IMG/VR virus record: IMGVR_UViG_3300032898_000012
Span: 1-35,534 of that record
DNA length: 35,534 nucleotides
Reading direction: 5' to 3' (one strand)
Source: a virus
The first letter of the stretch is position 1. The number at the start of each line of letters is the position of its first letter. The translations under genes and the position numbers were made by a program. Below the pieces are notes generated by a model. That model searched no databases and was not told where the DNA came from. It worked only from the letters and a program-made list of their open reading frames with translations. Below, one piece after another: positions 5,169 through 11,890 of this stretch.

Positions 5169-6758
5169 TCACCGGCGGCATTCCAGGCGGCGGTAGGCCT
5201 CGATCGGCCACTCGTACAGATCCGCCGCCGCCGCGACCGGATCCTCATGGTGTGCGGGCACGATCAGCCCGTAGCGGCGGCGGGTCCCGTCGCGCTCGAC
5301 GCTGCCGTTGACGGCCAGCAGCAGCCGTGCCGGCCACGTGTACATGTCGGCCAGGTCGGGCGGCAAGTCGTAGAGCGCCAGCTCGTGGGGCGCGTTGCCG
5401 GGGTCCGGCGCGGTGGCCACGGCGCGCAGCCCGGCGTCGGCCACCAGCCGCTCCCAGCCGATGCGCTCGATCGCGCAGCGGCGGATCTCCGCGTTGGGCT
5501 CGGCGAGGATCTGCTCCACGGTCCAGCCGTCGCCCTCGATCAGGGAGGCGGGCACGCGCCGGCCGTGCCAGTAGTGCAGCGCCCAGCCGTCCCACGCGAT
5601 CGCCGGGCCGGTGGCGCAGTGCAGCCGGTGACTGCCCCACCCATCGGGGGCGACACGCTCGGTGTGCAGCACGCGCGGACGCTCGGCGACGATCACATAG
5701 TCGCGGTGCGCCCACCACCAGCCGGCCGACTGGGCGGCATCGTAGGCGCGGGCGCGCTCCCACAGGTCGCCGGGCAGTTGGAGGCCGCACACGTCCCGGT
5801 AGTAGGCCAGGGAGGCGCCCCATGCCGCCCAGTGCTGACCACCCAGGTAGCGCCACCAGTAGACGACGCCGCCCACGGCGTCGCGCACCGCGCGGTGCAC
5901 GGCGTCGCGCACCGCGTCGTGCACTGCGCCGCCGACCGCGACGTCCACGACGTCGTGCACTGCGTCGCCGACCGCGACGTCCACGACGTCGCGCACTGCG
6001 TCGCCGACCGCGCGGTGCACGGCGACGCGGTGCGCGTCGTGCACCGCGCGGTGCACGGCGGCGCGCACCGCGTCGTGCACTGCGCCGCCGACCGCGACGT
6101 CCACGACGTCGCGCACCGCGTCGTGCACCGCCTCGACGACCGCGTCGTCCACGACGTCGTCGTCGTCGTCGACGTCGTGCACCACGCCGCGCACCGCGAC
6201 GCGCACCGCGACGCGCACCGCGTCGTGCACCGCGTCGTGCACGGCGTCGCCGACCGCGACGTGGTGCACTGCGCCGTGCACGGCGTCGCCGACCGCGACG
6301 TCCACGACGTCGTGCACCGCGTCGTGCACCGCGCCGCGCACCGCGCCGCGCACTGCGCCGTGCACCACGTCGTCCACGACGTCGTCGACGTCGTCGACGT
6401 CGTGCACCGCGCCGCGCACCGCGCCGCGCACCACGTCGCGCACTGCGCCGTGCACGGCGTCGACGACCGCGACGTCCGCGACGTCGTCGACGTCGTCGAC
6501 GACGCCGCGCGTAGGGCGTCTGTCAGTCAGTAGCGACGCCGCGATCGGCCCGGCCAGCGCCACCACTAGCGGCGAGGGCACCCACACGATCCGTGCCGGC
6601 TGCGTCAGCCCGGCATACCGGTAGCAGTCCCGGATACCCGCCTCCACCACCGCGTGATCAGCCGGCGACGTGTCCACGCCACGGGCGACCCACGCGGCCA
6701 CATGCGCCGGAATCGCCGCCCGCTGCTCATCCGTCAGCGCGGTGATGCGAGTACTCAT
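5169..6758 (-). CDS. DUF6745-like protein with long tetrapeptide-repeat insert
   Basis: A 529-residue protein in three parts. Residues 1-85 (LTDEQRAAIPAHVAAWVARG onward) match the usual N-terminus of DUF6745 proteins. Residues 86-299 are a degenerate four-residue repeat of the form [DG]-[AV]-V-[HRDG], rich in Val, His, Asp and Arg. Residues 300-529 are the C-terminal domain with YWWRYLGG, SAGWWWAHRD, a LHCATGPAIAW-DGWALHYWHG block, and NAEIRRCAIERIG. Other members carry shorter V-R-D-Q type repeats at the same place, so the insert is a family trait expanded here. ATG at 6758 overlaps the upstream stop and has GGAG seven bases upstream. No catalytic residues are identifiable. It probably works with the following RQREY gene. 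Function is unknown. Confidence 0.7.
   Translation of the reverse strand: MSTRITALTDEQRAAIPAHVAAWVARGVDTSPADHAVVEAGIRDCYRYAGLTQPARIVWVPSPLVVALAGPIAASLLTDRRPTRGVVDDVDDVADVAVVDAVHGAVRDVVRGAVRGAVHDVDDVDDVVDDVVHGAVRGAVRGAVHDAVHDVVDVAVGDAVHGAVHHVAVGDAVHDAVHDAVRVAVRVAVRGVVHDVDDDDDVVDDAVVEAVHDAVRDVVDVAVGGAVHDAVRAAVHRAVHDAHRVAVHRAVGDAVRDVVDVAVGDAVHDVVDVAVGGAVHDAVRDAVHRAVRDAVGGVVYWWRYLGGQHWAAWGASLAYYRDVCGLQLPGDLWERARAYDAAQSAGWWWAHRDYVIVAERPRVLHTERVAPDGWGSHRLHCATGPAIAWDGWALHYWHGRRVPASLIEGDGWTVEQILAEPNAEIRRCAIERIGWERLVADAGLRAVATAPDPGNAPHELALYDLPPDLADMYTWPARLLLAVNGSVERDGTRRRYGLIVPAHHEDPVAAAADLYEWPIEAYRRLECRR
5862..6503. repeat. 12-bp periodic degenerate coding repeat
   Basis: About 640 bases built from words such as GCGTCGTGCAC, GACGTCCACGACGTC and GCGCACCGC, with a predominant 12-base period that encodes the four-residue repeat of the DUF6745-like protein. 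The frame is kept throughout; there is no stop. The repeat also leaves the opposite strand open over its entire length, which explains long antisense reading frames here. Such an array is prone to slippage and length variation. Confidence 0.75.
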
Positions 6759-7111
6759 GAGGCGTCTCCGTCCAGGTCGGTGATCAGCTCGTGCGGCGGC
6801 TGCGCAGTGCCGGCCACGAGGGTGGGCCACTCGCCGGTGCGCACCCATTCGTCGGCGGCAGCCACGTCCGCCGGGTCGGCGGCCAGCGCGTCCAGGAGCG
6901 CCAGGTCGTCGCGGACGGCGTCCTCGAACCGCTGCTCGACGCCCAGGGCGCGCAGCTCGTGGGCGATCGAGGTCCGCCGGTGGCGGCGCTGCGCGCGCCG
7001 CCAGGCGGCCCGTGCGAGCGCACCGTCGGTCAGGCGGATCCCCAGCCAGATCAGGTAGACGACGGCGCCGATGATGCCGCAGACGCCGGCCGTACCCGTG
7101 TACAGACTCAT
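6755..7111 (-). CDS. Membrane-anchored protein, single N-terminal TM
   Basis: A 118-residue protein. Residues 5-25 (TGTAGVCGIIGAVVYLIWLG) form one membrane segment with a short periplasmic/extracellular N-terminus. A basic stretch (ARAAWRRAQRRHRR) puts the rest inside, where acidic helices follow. ATG at 7111 is chosen over 7117 because AAAGGA then lies eight bases upstream. The stop overlaps the ATG of the DUF6745-like gene, so the two may be co-translated. No family is recognised. Confidence 0.65.
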   Translation of the reverse strand: MSLYTGTAGVCGIIGAVVYLIWLGIRLTDGALARAAWRRAQRRHRRTSIAHELRALGVEQRFEDAVRDDLALLDALAADPADVAAADEWVRTGEWPTLVAGTAQPPHELITDLDGDAS

Positions 7112-7123
7112 GATCATGATCCT

Positions 7124-7498
7124 TTAGAGGTCGTGGGGGTGTGGAGACGGCCACGGGCGCACGTCCGGCCAGGACGACGGCCGGTGGGCGCGGGTGCCCA
7201 CGGCGCCGTCCGCGTCGGGCTCGTGGAGCATGAGCGTGGCCACGTGCAGGTCGTGGATGCAGGTCATCGACACCGCCAGGTGCCAGCAGGAGATGAGCAC
7301 CGCCACGGCCGCGCCGGTGGCATGTGCGACGGCCAGCTCGGCGTGCCGGTCACGGTCGGCCCAGGCGCGCACGCTCCAGGACCAGCCGTAGGGCTTGGTG
7401 TAGTGCGGGATGAGCCGGATGATCGCCGCGCCGGGGAGCAGCGCCGCGAGGATGCGGCGCCGGCTGCTGTCGCGGTCGCTGCTGTGGTAGCCGGTCAC
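7124..7498 (-). CDS. Putative membrane protein (124 aa)
   Basis: A 124-residue protein with a hydrophobic segment near residues 14-24 (ILAALLPGAAIIRLI) and a longer one near 53-75 (AVAHATGAAVAVLISCWHLA), followed by a His/Cys-containing stretch and a Pro/His-rich C-terminus. GTG at 7498 overlaps the stop of the upstream gene (GTGA); longer readings overlap that gene. No family is recognised. Membrane location is likely but not certain, because the first segment is short. Confidence 0.6.
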   Translation of the reverse strand: MTGYHSSDRDSSRRRILAALLPGAAIIRLIPHYTKPYGWSWSVRAWADRDRHAELAVAHATGAAVAVLISCWHLAVSMTCIHDLHVATLMLHEPDADGAVGTRAHRPSSWPDVRPWPSPHPHDL

Positions 7499-8196
7499 GA
7501 GGCGGCCTCGCGCAGCGCGGTCTGCCGCTGTGCGTAGACGGCCCGCAGGTGGGTGATCTCGTCGGCGCGCAGCTCGGCGGTGGCCTGACGGATCTGGGTG
7601 CCCAGCTCCGTCAGGTCGCTCAGGCTGTCGCAGGCGACCATCGCGTCCGTGAGGCTGGACGCCAGCTGGTCCATGGCCACCTCCCCGGTGGCCGGGTCGA
7701 TCGCGGTGGCCGGGGCCATCGGCACCTGCTCGTCCGGCGGCACGGGTGGCGTGGACCATTCGTCGGCCGGTGGGGTGCGTGGTCGGGAGCGCTGCGCCCG
7801 ACGCGGCCCATCCTGGGCCGCATCGGCGTCGCGGTCGCGGTCGGCCTGACGGTTACGCACCTCCTGCGCGGAGGCGATCCCGCGCTTGGTGTCGGCGGCC
7901 AGCGCCGCGACGATCGCCCGCCCCCACGCCGACGTCTCGGCGTTTTGCAGCTCCGACCCGCGCGTGTAGGGGGTGCGTCCGGGGTAGGGCTCGTACGCGT
8001 AGCCGATACCGGGCCGCACATCGTCCGGGGTGCGGTAGGCGGCAGCCCCGTACACGATGTGGATCTGGTCGCCGATGGTCTCGATGCGGTATGGGCGCGC
8101 CGGGTCGGCCGGCTGGAGGCTGCCCGTCGGGTACAGCTCCCGGAATGCGGCGATGCGCTCGGCGACATCGATGTAGCCCTCGGCGAAGGTGCTCAC
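7495..8196 (-). CDS. Conserved phage early protein, possible ssDNA annealing/recombination factor
   Basis: A 233-residue protein. Residues 1-110 are strongly conserved in type among actinophages: EGYIDVAERIAAFRELYPTG, AAAYRTPDDVRPG, then PYTRGSELQNAETSAWGRA and the following KRGIASAQEVRNR. A charged linker (residues about 115-160) and a helical C-terminus follow. Proteins with this N-terminal block occupy the recombination slot of many phage genomes and have been compared with single-strand annealing proteins (Rad52/Erf-like). I cannot confirm that from sequence alone. GTG at 8196 overlaps the previous stop (GTGA). With the Hjc-like nuclease downstream it would make a small recombination set. 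Confidence 0.6.
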   Translation of the reverse strand: MSTFAEGYIDVAERIAAFRELYPTGSLQPADPARPYRIETIGDQIHIVYGAAAYRTPDDVRPGIGYAYEPYPGRTPYTRGSELQNAETSAWGRAIVAALAADTKRGIASAQEVRNRQADRDRDADAAQDGPRRAQRSRPRTPPADEWSTPPVPPDEQVPMAPATAIDPATGEVAMDQLASSLTDAMVACDSLSDLTELGTQIRQATAELRADEITHLRAVYAQRQTALREAAS

Positions 8197-8519
8197 GACG
8201 TCATCGCCTCGGTGTCGGCCAGGACGGCGCCCCAGTCCACGCCGTGCTCGGCTGCGGTCAGCACGTGCCGGCGCGCCCAGTCGGCGCGCTGCGCCGGCCC
8301 CTCGGTGCGGGTGTGCGCCCAGGCGGCGTCCTGGTGGCCGTAGGCGTCGGCCAGCTGGGCGAGCGCCCACGCCAGGCCGTGCCGGTGCAGCACCTCGCGC
8401 ACCGCCGCGGCGACCTGCTGGTCGGTCAGCTCCTCGTGCACCTGGTGGTGCGAGCTGAAAAGCGCCTCGATCGCGTGCGCCTCGGGCACCGAGATCGGCC
8501 GGCGCGTGGACGCGGCCAT
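8193..8519 (-). CDS. Unknown early protein (108 aa)
   Basis: A 108-residue soluble, helical protein with several histidines (ALFSSHHQVHEELTDQQV) and an Ala/Trp-rich second half. No domain is recognised. ATG at 8519 overlaps the upstream stop by one base; a GTG directly before it would give a one-residue-longer product. The C-terminus overlaps the GTG of the recombination-type gene. Position and coupling suggest a helper of DNA metabolism, without further evidence. Confidence 0.6.
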   Translation of the reverse strand: MAASTRRPISVPEAHAIEALFSSHHQVHEELTDQQVAAAVREVLHRHGLAWALAQLADAYGHQDAAWAHTRTEGPAQRADWARRHVLTAAEHGVDWGAVLADTEAMTS

Positions 8520-8893
8520 CACGACGCACCGCCAGCGGGGGTGACGGGGATGTCCTCGGGCACGCACTCGGCGTCCACCACCACCACCACGGTGACCTGC
8601 ATGCCGGCCAGCGGTCCGTCCACGGCCAGGTGCACACGGCCAGGTGCCACACTGACGGCGCGGCCCTCGATCGGCCAGCCCAGCGCCTCACTCACGGCCC
8701 GCAGCTGCGCCACGGTCGTGGACGGGTCGTGGCCGCGCAGCTGCACGACCAGCTCGTGCGCGCCCCGCGAGCTGGACACACCGGTGCGCAGCTGTACGTT
8801 CAGCACGTCCTCAGCGTCCAGCTGGAGGCTGGCCAGGATGCCCAGGGCGGTCATCTGGGCGGTGTGCACGTCCTCGATCCATGAGGCGCTCAC
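8519..8893 (-). CDS. Unknown early protein (124 aa)
   Basis: A 124-residue soluble protein. It has an N-terminal helix (MTALGILASLQLDAEDVLNV), then alternating beta strands and a central helix (TTVAQLRAVSEALGWP), ending in a Val-rich strand (MQVTVVVVVDAE). The pattern suggests an alpha/beta fold, but no family is recognised. GTG at 8893 overlaps the previous stop (GTGA). It belongs to the coupled early operon. Confidence 0.6.
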   Translation of the reverse strand: MSASWIEDVHTAQMTALGILASLQLDAEDVLNVQLRTGVSSSRGAHELVVQLRGHDPSTTVAQLRAVSEALGWPIEGRAVSVAPGRVHLAVDGPLAGMQVTVVVVVDAECVPEDIPVTPAGGAS

Positions 8894-9147
8894 GCCGACA
8901 CACCACCCGGGGCCTGCTCGGTCAGCCTGCGCAGGGCGACGATCAGGTCATCCAGGGTGGCTGCCACCTCGTCGGCGATCGTGCGGATCTCGACGGTGAC
9001 GCCGAGCAGCGCGCCGTGCGCGGACGCCAGGCGCACCGCCGGGTGGGTGACCTCCTGGTCGGCGCCGTACAGCTCGTCGAGCACGGCGCGCGCGACGCCG
9101 ACGCGGCCAGCCGGGTGGTCGGATGGGTCCTGTACGGTGGTGGTCAC
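8890..9147 (-). CDS. Unknown early protein (85 aa)
   Basis: An 85-residue helical protein with no recognised domain; a long C-terminal amphipathic segment (TIADEVAATLDDLIVALRRL) may be a coiled coil. GTG at 9147 is chosen because GAGGAG lies nine bases upstream; the ATG at 9156 abuts the same ribosome-binding site too closely, and a TTG at 9168 is less likely. A hairpin at 9189-9218 lies upstream, so expression of the whole following operon may depend on read-through or a local promoter. Confidence 0.6.
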   Translation of the reverse strand: MTTTVQDPSDHPAGRVGVARAVLDELYGADQEVTHPAVRLASAHGALLGVTVEIRTIADEVAATLDDLIVALRRLTEQAPGGVSA

Positions 9148-9188
9148 GGCTACCATCTCCTCTCTCAAGGGGTCTGCTGTGGTGGTCA

Positions 9189-9218
9189 GCGCGTCGGCCG
9201 TGGGAGCGGCCGGCGCGC
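9189..9218 (+). terminator. Plus-strand intrinsic terminator candidate
   Basis: Read on the plus strand, GCGCG-T-CGGCCG and CGGCCG-G-CGCGC form a 12-pair stem (one U-G wobble) with loop TGGGAG, followed at once by CTTTTG. This is the form of an intrinsic terminator for rightward transcription. On the minus strand the wobble becomes a C-A mismatch and no T-run follows, so leftward early transcription would be less affected. No rightward gene lies to its left; it could stop antisense transcripts from reaching the switch. Confidence 0.5.
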
Positions 9219-9224
9219 CTTTTG

Positions 9225-9371
9225 TCAGGCCGCGCGCTCCTGAGTCCAGGAGGCGGCGATCTGCGCGAGCAGCTGCCCGGCAGCCGTGGCCTGCTCGTCG
9301 GTCAGGGGCGGCAGCGTGCGAGCTGCGGCCACCGCCTGACGAGTCAGCTCGTCGCGCTCGGGGCCGGTCAC
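9225..9371 (-). CDS. Small helical protein after the Cro-like gene (48 aa)
   Basis: A 48-residue product that starts with GTG at 9371, overlapping the stop of the Cro-like gene (GTGA), and ends at 9225. It is helical with the segment LTDEQATAAGQLLAQIAASW. Short proteins of this form (LPPLTDEQ...LLAQ) are frequent beside HTH genes in actinomycetes and their phages. Coupling suggests co-function with the HTH protein, but none is known. Confidence 0.6.
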   Translation of the reverse strand: MTGPERDELTRQAVAAARTLPPLTDEQATAAGQLLAQIAASWTQERAA

Positions 9372-9607
9372 TGCTGCACCTGCGCCAGCAGGCTCGCCAC
9401 GGGCACCCCCAGCGCGGTGGCCAGGGTGGCCAGCAGGTGGACCGACGGGCGGCGCCGGTCGGCCTCCAGCAGGCTCAGGTGCGATTGGGTCGTGGCCGTG
9501 CCGAGCGCGACACAGATGTCGGCCAGCTCCTGCTGTGAGTAGCCGGAGCGCTTGCGCTCCGCGTGCAGGCGAGCGCCACAGAAGGCAAGGTCGGTGGTCG
9601 TCGGCAT
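9368..9607 (-). CDS. Xre-family HTH protein, Cro-like
   Basis: A 79-residue single-domain helix-turn-helix protein: SQQELADICVALGTATTQSH contains helices 2 and 3, and LSLLEADRRRPSVHLLATLA the following helices typical of Xre/Cro repressors. As the first gene of the leftward early operon it is positioned like Cro; the divergent gene at 9744 would then be the immunity repressor. The reverse assignment is possible. ATG at 9607 lies six bases after a TAGGCT -10 element and has no ribosome-binding site, so the message is probably leaderless. A GTG at 9613 would add two residues and would fall inside that promoter. Confidence 0.8.
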   Translation of the reverse strand: MPTTTDLAFCGARLHAERKRSGYSQQELADICVALGTATTQSHLSLLEADRRRPSVHLLATLATALGVPVASLLAQVQQ

Positions 9608-9613
9608 GACCAC

Positions 9614-9642
9614 AGCCTACGACTCATGACGTGTGATGACAA
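9614..9642 (-). promoter_or_regulatory. Leftward early promoter (leaderless)
   Basis: On the minus strand TTGTCA (9642-9637) and TAGGCT (9619-9614) are separated by 17 bases, a good sigma-70 type match (TTGACA/TAnnnT). The -10 ends six bases before the ATG of the Cro-like gene, so the transcript would start at or next to the start codon. The spacer contains the operator-like site at 9625-9638. This is the probable lytic promoter for the whole leftward operon. Confidence 0.6.
9625..9638. promoter_or_regulatory. Operator candidate O1 (CATGAC-N2-GTGATG)
   Basis: The site reads CATGAC GT GTGATG, an imperfect palindrome with one mismatch relative to the perfect site at 9681-9694. It lies between the -35 and -10 of the leftward promoter. 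A larger 11-bp inverted pair (TCATGACGTGT at 9624-9634 with its complement at 9685-9695) also links the two sites. The binding protein is probably one of the two flanking HTH proteins. Confidence 0.6.
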
Positions 9643-9680
9643 GGGGTGGGTCGTGATTGGGTCAAGCCTTTCCCACCCGG

Positions 9681-9694
9681 CATGACACGTCATG
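9681..9694. promoter_or_regulatory. Operator candidate O2 (CATGAC-N2-GTCATG)
   Basis: A perfect palindrome, CATGAC AC GTCATG, whose centre is 56 bp from that of O1. It covers the -35 of the rightward promoter. Occupation of O1 would block leftward transcription and occupation of O2 rightward transcription, the arrangement of a two-sided genetic switch. Confidence 0.65.
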
Positions 9695-9710
9695 ACTCTC
9701 CGTCTAGTGT
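9682..9710 (+). promoter_or_regulatory. Rightward promoter of the repressor candidate
   Basis: ATGACA (9682-9687) and TAGTGT (9705-9710) are 17 bases apart, a reasonable sigma-70 type match. The predicted start lies near 9717, giving a leader of roughly 25 bases that contains GGAG before the ATG at 9744. The -35 lies within operator O2, so the gene may be autoregulated. Confidence 0.55.
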
Positions 9711-9743
9711 CGAGGGAGAGCACCAGCACTCGGGAGAGGGATG

Positions 9744-10133
9744 ATGGACGCAGACCGTGACCGCCTGCGGCAGGCGATCGAGGCACGGGCCGCGCAGCTA
9801 CGACTGCGCCTCCAGGAGGTGGCGTCACGGGCCTCGATGTCACTGTCCACCCTCGGCCGCGTGCGCGCCGGCGTAGGTGCGCTGACTCCCTACGTGGTCG
9901 CGTCGCTGGAGGACGCGCTGGAGTGGACGCACGGCAGCGTCCAGGCCATCCTGGCCGGCGACGCACCCACCCCCGTGTCACGCCCCGTGCACGACGATCC
10001 GGCCGTGGCGGAGATCCTCACAAGCGCGTACCTGACGCCCCGTCAGAAGAGTGCCCTGGTCAGCGAGCTAAGCAGGCTACGCGCACAGGAGGATCCCGGG
10101 ACAACCGACACAAATCCACGTGACCGACTGTAA
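9744..10133 (+). CDS. HTH transcription regulator, immunity repressor candidate
   Basis: A 129-residue protein. Residues 20-75 hold an HTH domain of the kind common in actinomycete phages and prophages: LRLQEVASRASMSLSTLGRV, then ASLEDALEWTHGSVQAILAG. The C-terminal part (VAEILTSAYLTPRQKSALVS) is helical and probably dimerises. It is the only rightward gene of the switch and lies on the integrase side, the usual place for an immunity repressor. ATG at 9744 has GGAG seven bases upstream; the adjacent ATG at 9741 would add one residue. It is followed directly by a 26-bp palindrome. DNA-binding function is confident; the repressor role is inferred. Confidence 0.75.
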   Translation: MDADRDRLRQAIEARAAQLRLRLQEVASRASMSLSTLGRVRAGVGALTPYVVASLEDALEWTHGSVQAILAGDAPTPVSRPVHDDPAVAEILTSAYLTPRQKSALVSELSRLRAQEDPGTTDTNPRDRL

Positions 10134-10134
10134 C

Positions 10135-10160
10135 GGGATTCACTCGATCGAGTGAATCCC
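10135..10160. promoter_or_regulatory. 26-bp perfect palindrome (arms GGGATTCACTCGA)
   Basis: Arm GGGATTCACTCGA is followed without spacer by its exact reverse complement. It begins one base after the repressor candidate's stop codon and ends just before a TTGACG hexamer (10162-10167). It could terminate the repressor message, or serve as an operator for a promoter reading into the membrane-protein gene at 10224. No T-run follows. The sequence differs from the CATGAC operators. Confidence 0.55.
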
Positions 10161-10223
10161 CTTGACGATCACCGGACGTGGTACTGAGGTGTGGGACCTG
10201 GTGGGACACCTGGGGAGGCGTGC

Positions 10224-10475
10224 ATGACACACCGTCAGAAGCGGATCGCGCTAGTGGCTCTCGCATGGCTGCCGGCAGTCCTGATGATCGTGCTGCCATC
10301 CAGCGGCGCGCTCGGCTGGCACCGCTGGATGGACAGCGCCGAGGACGTGGCCGCAGCGGCCGCTGCGGCCACCACCGTAGCCGTCGTCATCCTCGACGAG
10401 ATCGTCGTAGCCCGGATCTCCTACATCCTCGGCTACCGCGCCGGCAGCATCAGCCGCCCACCGCACCGCGACTGA
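10224..10475 (+). CDS. Small membrane protein (83 aa) between repressor and integrase
   Basis: An 83-residue protein with two membrane segments, about residues 7-25 (IALVALAWLPAVLMIVLP) and 40-60 (AAAAAAATTVAVVILDEIVV), a short loop, and a positively charged C-terminus. ATG at 10224 follows GGGGAGG with a spacing of five bases. It converges on the integrase and overlaps its 3' end by 26 bases. Membrane proteins in this position are often expressed from prophages and can alter superinfection, but no family is recognised, so that role is only a possibility. Confidence 0.65.
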   Translation: MTHRQKRIALVALAWLPAVLMIVLPSSGALGWHRWMDSAEDVAAAAAAATTVAVVILDEIVVARISYILGYRAGSISRPPHRD

Positions 10476-11883
10476 GGCTGATGCGAGGCAGCACGTCCGT
10501 GGGGTGCACCAGCACCCGCGCACCAGCCAGCGCAGAGGCGATCATCGCCCGGCGCTGCCCGGTGGTGGTCTGCGGGTGATCCCACGTGCGCGCCACCTCA
10601 GCCGGATCGGCCGGCGTCATCGGCACCGACGATGGCGCCGGCAGCGCCGCCAGCTCCGCACGTAGCTGCTGGGCCTGCCGATCCAGCGGCAGCACCGCCG
10701 CGTCGTGCCGCGCGAGGCTGATCTCGCCTCGGCCCAGCCGCTCGGCCAGGGTCACCGCGATCGTCTCCAGCTCCTCCAGCCGCGCCGCGAGCTGCTGGCT
10801 GCGCGCGGCCAGCTCGCCCTGCGCGACCGCCCGAGCAGCAGCGGCCCGGGCATCGGAGAGCCGGTCGATCACCAGATCACGGAGCCACTCCTCCAGCACC
10901 TCAGCCAGGATGTGAGATCCCAGACAGCCGGTCCCGAGCCGCGAGGATGCCGGGTGGTAGCAGCCGTAGGCGCGCTTGCGGGTGCCGTCGGCCAGGGGTG
11001 CCTCCAGCCTGCCGGTCAGCGGCCGGGCGCACGGCGCGCAGTCCACGTACCCGACCGCCAGGTACCGGTGCGAGGGCTGCCGTCCGGCCGCGCGCGCAGC
11101 GCGCTGGGCGACCAGGCGCTCCCAGTCGGCACGGTCGATGATCGGCTCCATAGTGCCCACCTCCTCACCCTGGTGAGTGAGGATGCCGGCCACGCTCGGC
11201 CGGACCAGCCAGCGACGCAGCGCGGTCTGCGAGACTGGGGCGCCACTCAGACCTGTGATGCCGCGCTCCCGCAGGTCCCGGACGATGTCCGCGTCAGCCT
11301 CGCCGTCGAGCGCCCGCGAGGCTGCCTCACGCAGGATCGCCGCCTCCTCCTCGACGACGGTGCCGTCCACCCGACGGCCGAACCCGCGCTTGCCATTCGG
11401 CAGGTGCTCGACGTGGGCGCGGTCGCGCTTGCCACGGGCGACCGCGTCCGAGAGCACGTCCGAGTAGTAGGCAGCGCTGGCGATGATGTCCCGCACCCGC
11501 TTGCGGTCCTCGTAGGAGTACAGATCGTACGTGATCTGGCTGGACACGAGCAGCAGCGGACGCGTCCGCGTCGCCAGCATCGCGATCATCTCCTCGGCCT
11601 CACGGGGCTGCCGGGTGTAGCGCGCCAGCTCGTACACCCAGGCACCGTCGGTGACCTCGGCGCCGAGCCTCTCCATCAGCGCGTCCCACCCTGGCCGGGG
11701 GCCACCAGTCCAGGCGGAGCGCCCGTCGTCGCGCAGCACCTCACCGGCGTGCCATCCGCGTGCTGCGATCGCGCGCCGCCCAGCGGCGATCTGGGAATCC
11801 ACGCTTTTGGCCTTCATGTCGCGCTTGCGGGATACGCGGCCGTAGATGTCCAGCAGGAGGTCCGCGTGCTCTTGCGATGCCAT
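10450..11883 (-). CDS. int: Large serine recombinase (phage integrase)
   Basis: A 477-residue serine integrase. Residues 10-150 are the resolvase domain with the catalytic serine at 18 in YGRVSRKRD and the arginine-bearing WVYELARYTRQ segment. Residues about 155-270 form the recombinase domain (GKRGFGRR and the WLVRPSVAGILTH motif). A zinc beta-ribbon uses Cys282, Cys285, Cys308 and Cys320, with a coiled-coil motif (about 345-400) that controls directionality. It inserts the phage into the host chromosome at attB. No separate excisionase is recognised. ATG at 11883 has AGGA eight bases upstream, inside an inverted repeat that may hold attP. No breaks or missing key residues are seen. Confidence 0.95.
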   Translation of the reverse strand: MASQEHADLLLDIYGRVSRKRDMKAKSVDSQIAAGRRAIAARGWHAGEVLRDDGRSAWTGGPRPGWDALMERLGAEVTDGAWVYELARYTRQPREAEEMIAMLATRTRPLLLVSSQITYDLYSYEDRKRVRDIIASAAYYSDVLSDAVARGKRDRAHVEHLPNGKRGFGRRVDGTVVEEEAAILREAASRALDGEADADIVRDLRERGITGLSGAPVSQTALRRWLVRPSVAGILTHQGEEVGTMEPIIDRADWERLVAQRAARAAGRQPSHRYLAVGYVDCAPCARPLTGRLEAPLADGTRKRAYGCYHPASSRLGTGCLGSHILAEVLEEWLRDLVIDRLSDARAAAARAVAQGELAARSQQLAARLEELETIAVTLAERLGRGEISLARHDAAVLPLDRQAQQLRAELAALPAPSSVPMTPADPAEVARTWDHPQTTTGQRRAMIASALAGARVLVHPTDVLPRISLSRGAVGG

Positions 11884-11890
11884 GTGGACT

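Noticed and set aside
5247-6533. A 428-codon open frame on the plus strand opposite the DUF6745-like gene
   Set aside because: It is open because the 12-bp repeat lacks stops on either strand. It has no ribosome-binding site, and the minus strand carries the recognisable domains.
10450-11883. Insertion sequence or transposase
   Set aside because: The recombinase has the full large-serine-integrase layout beside a repressor, and no terminal inverted repeats or target duplications bound it.
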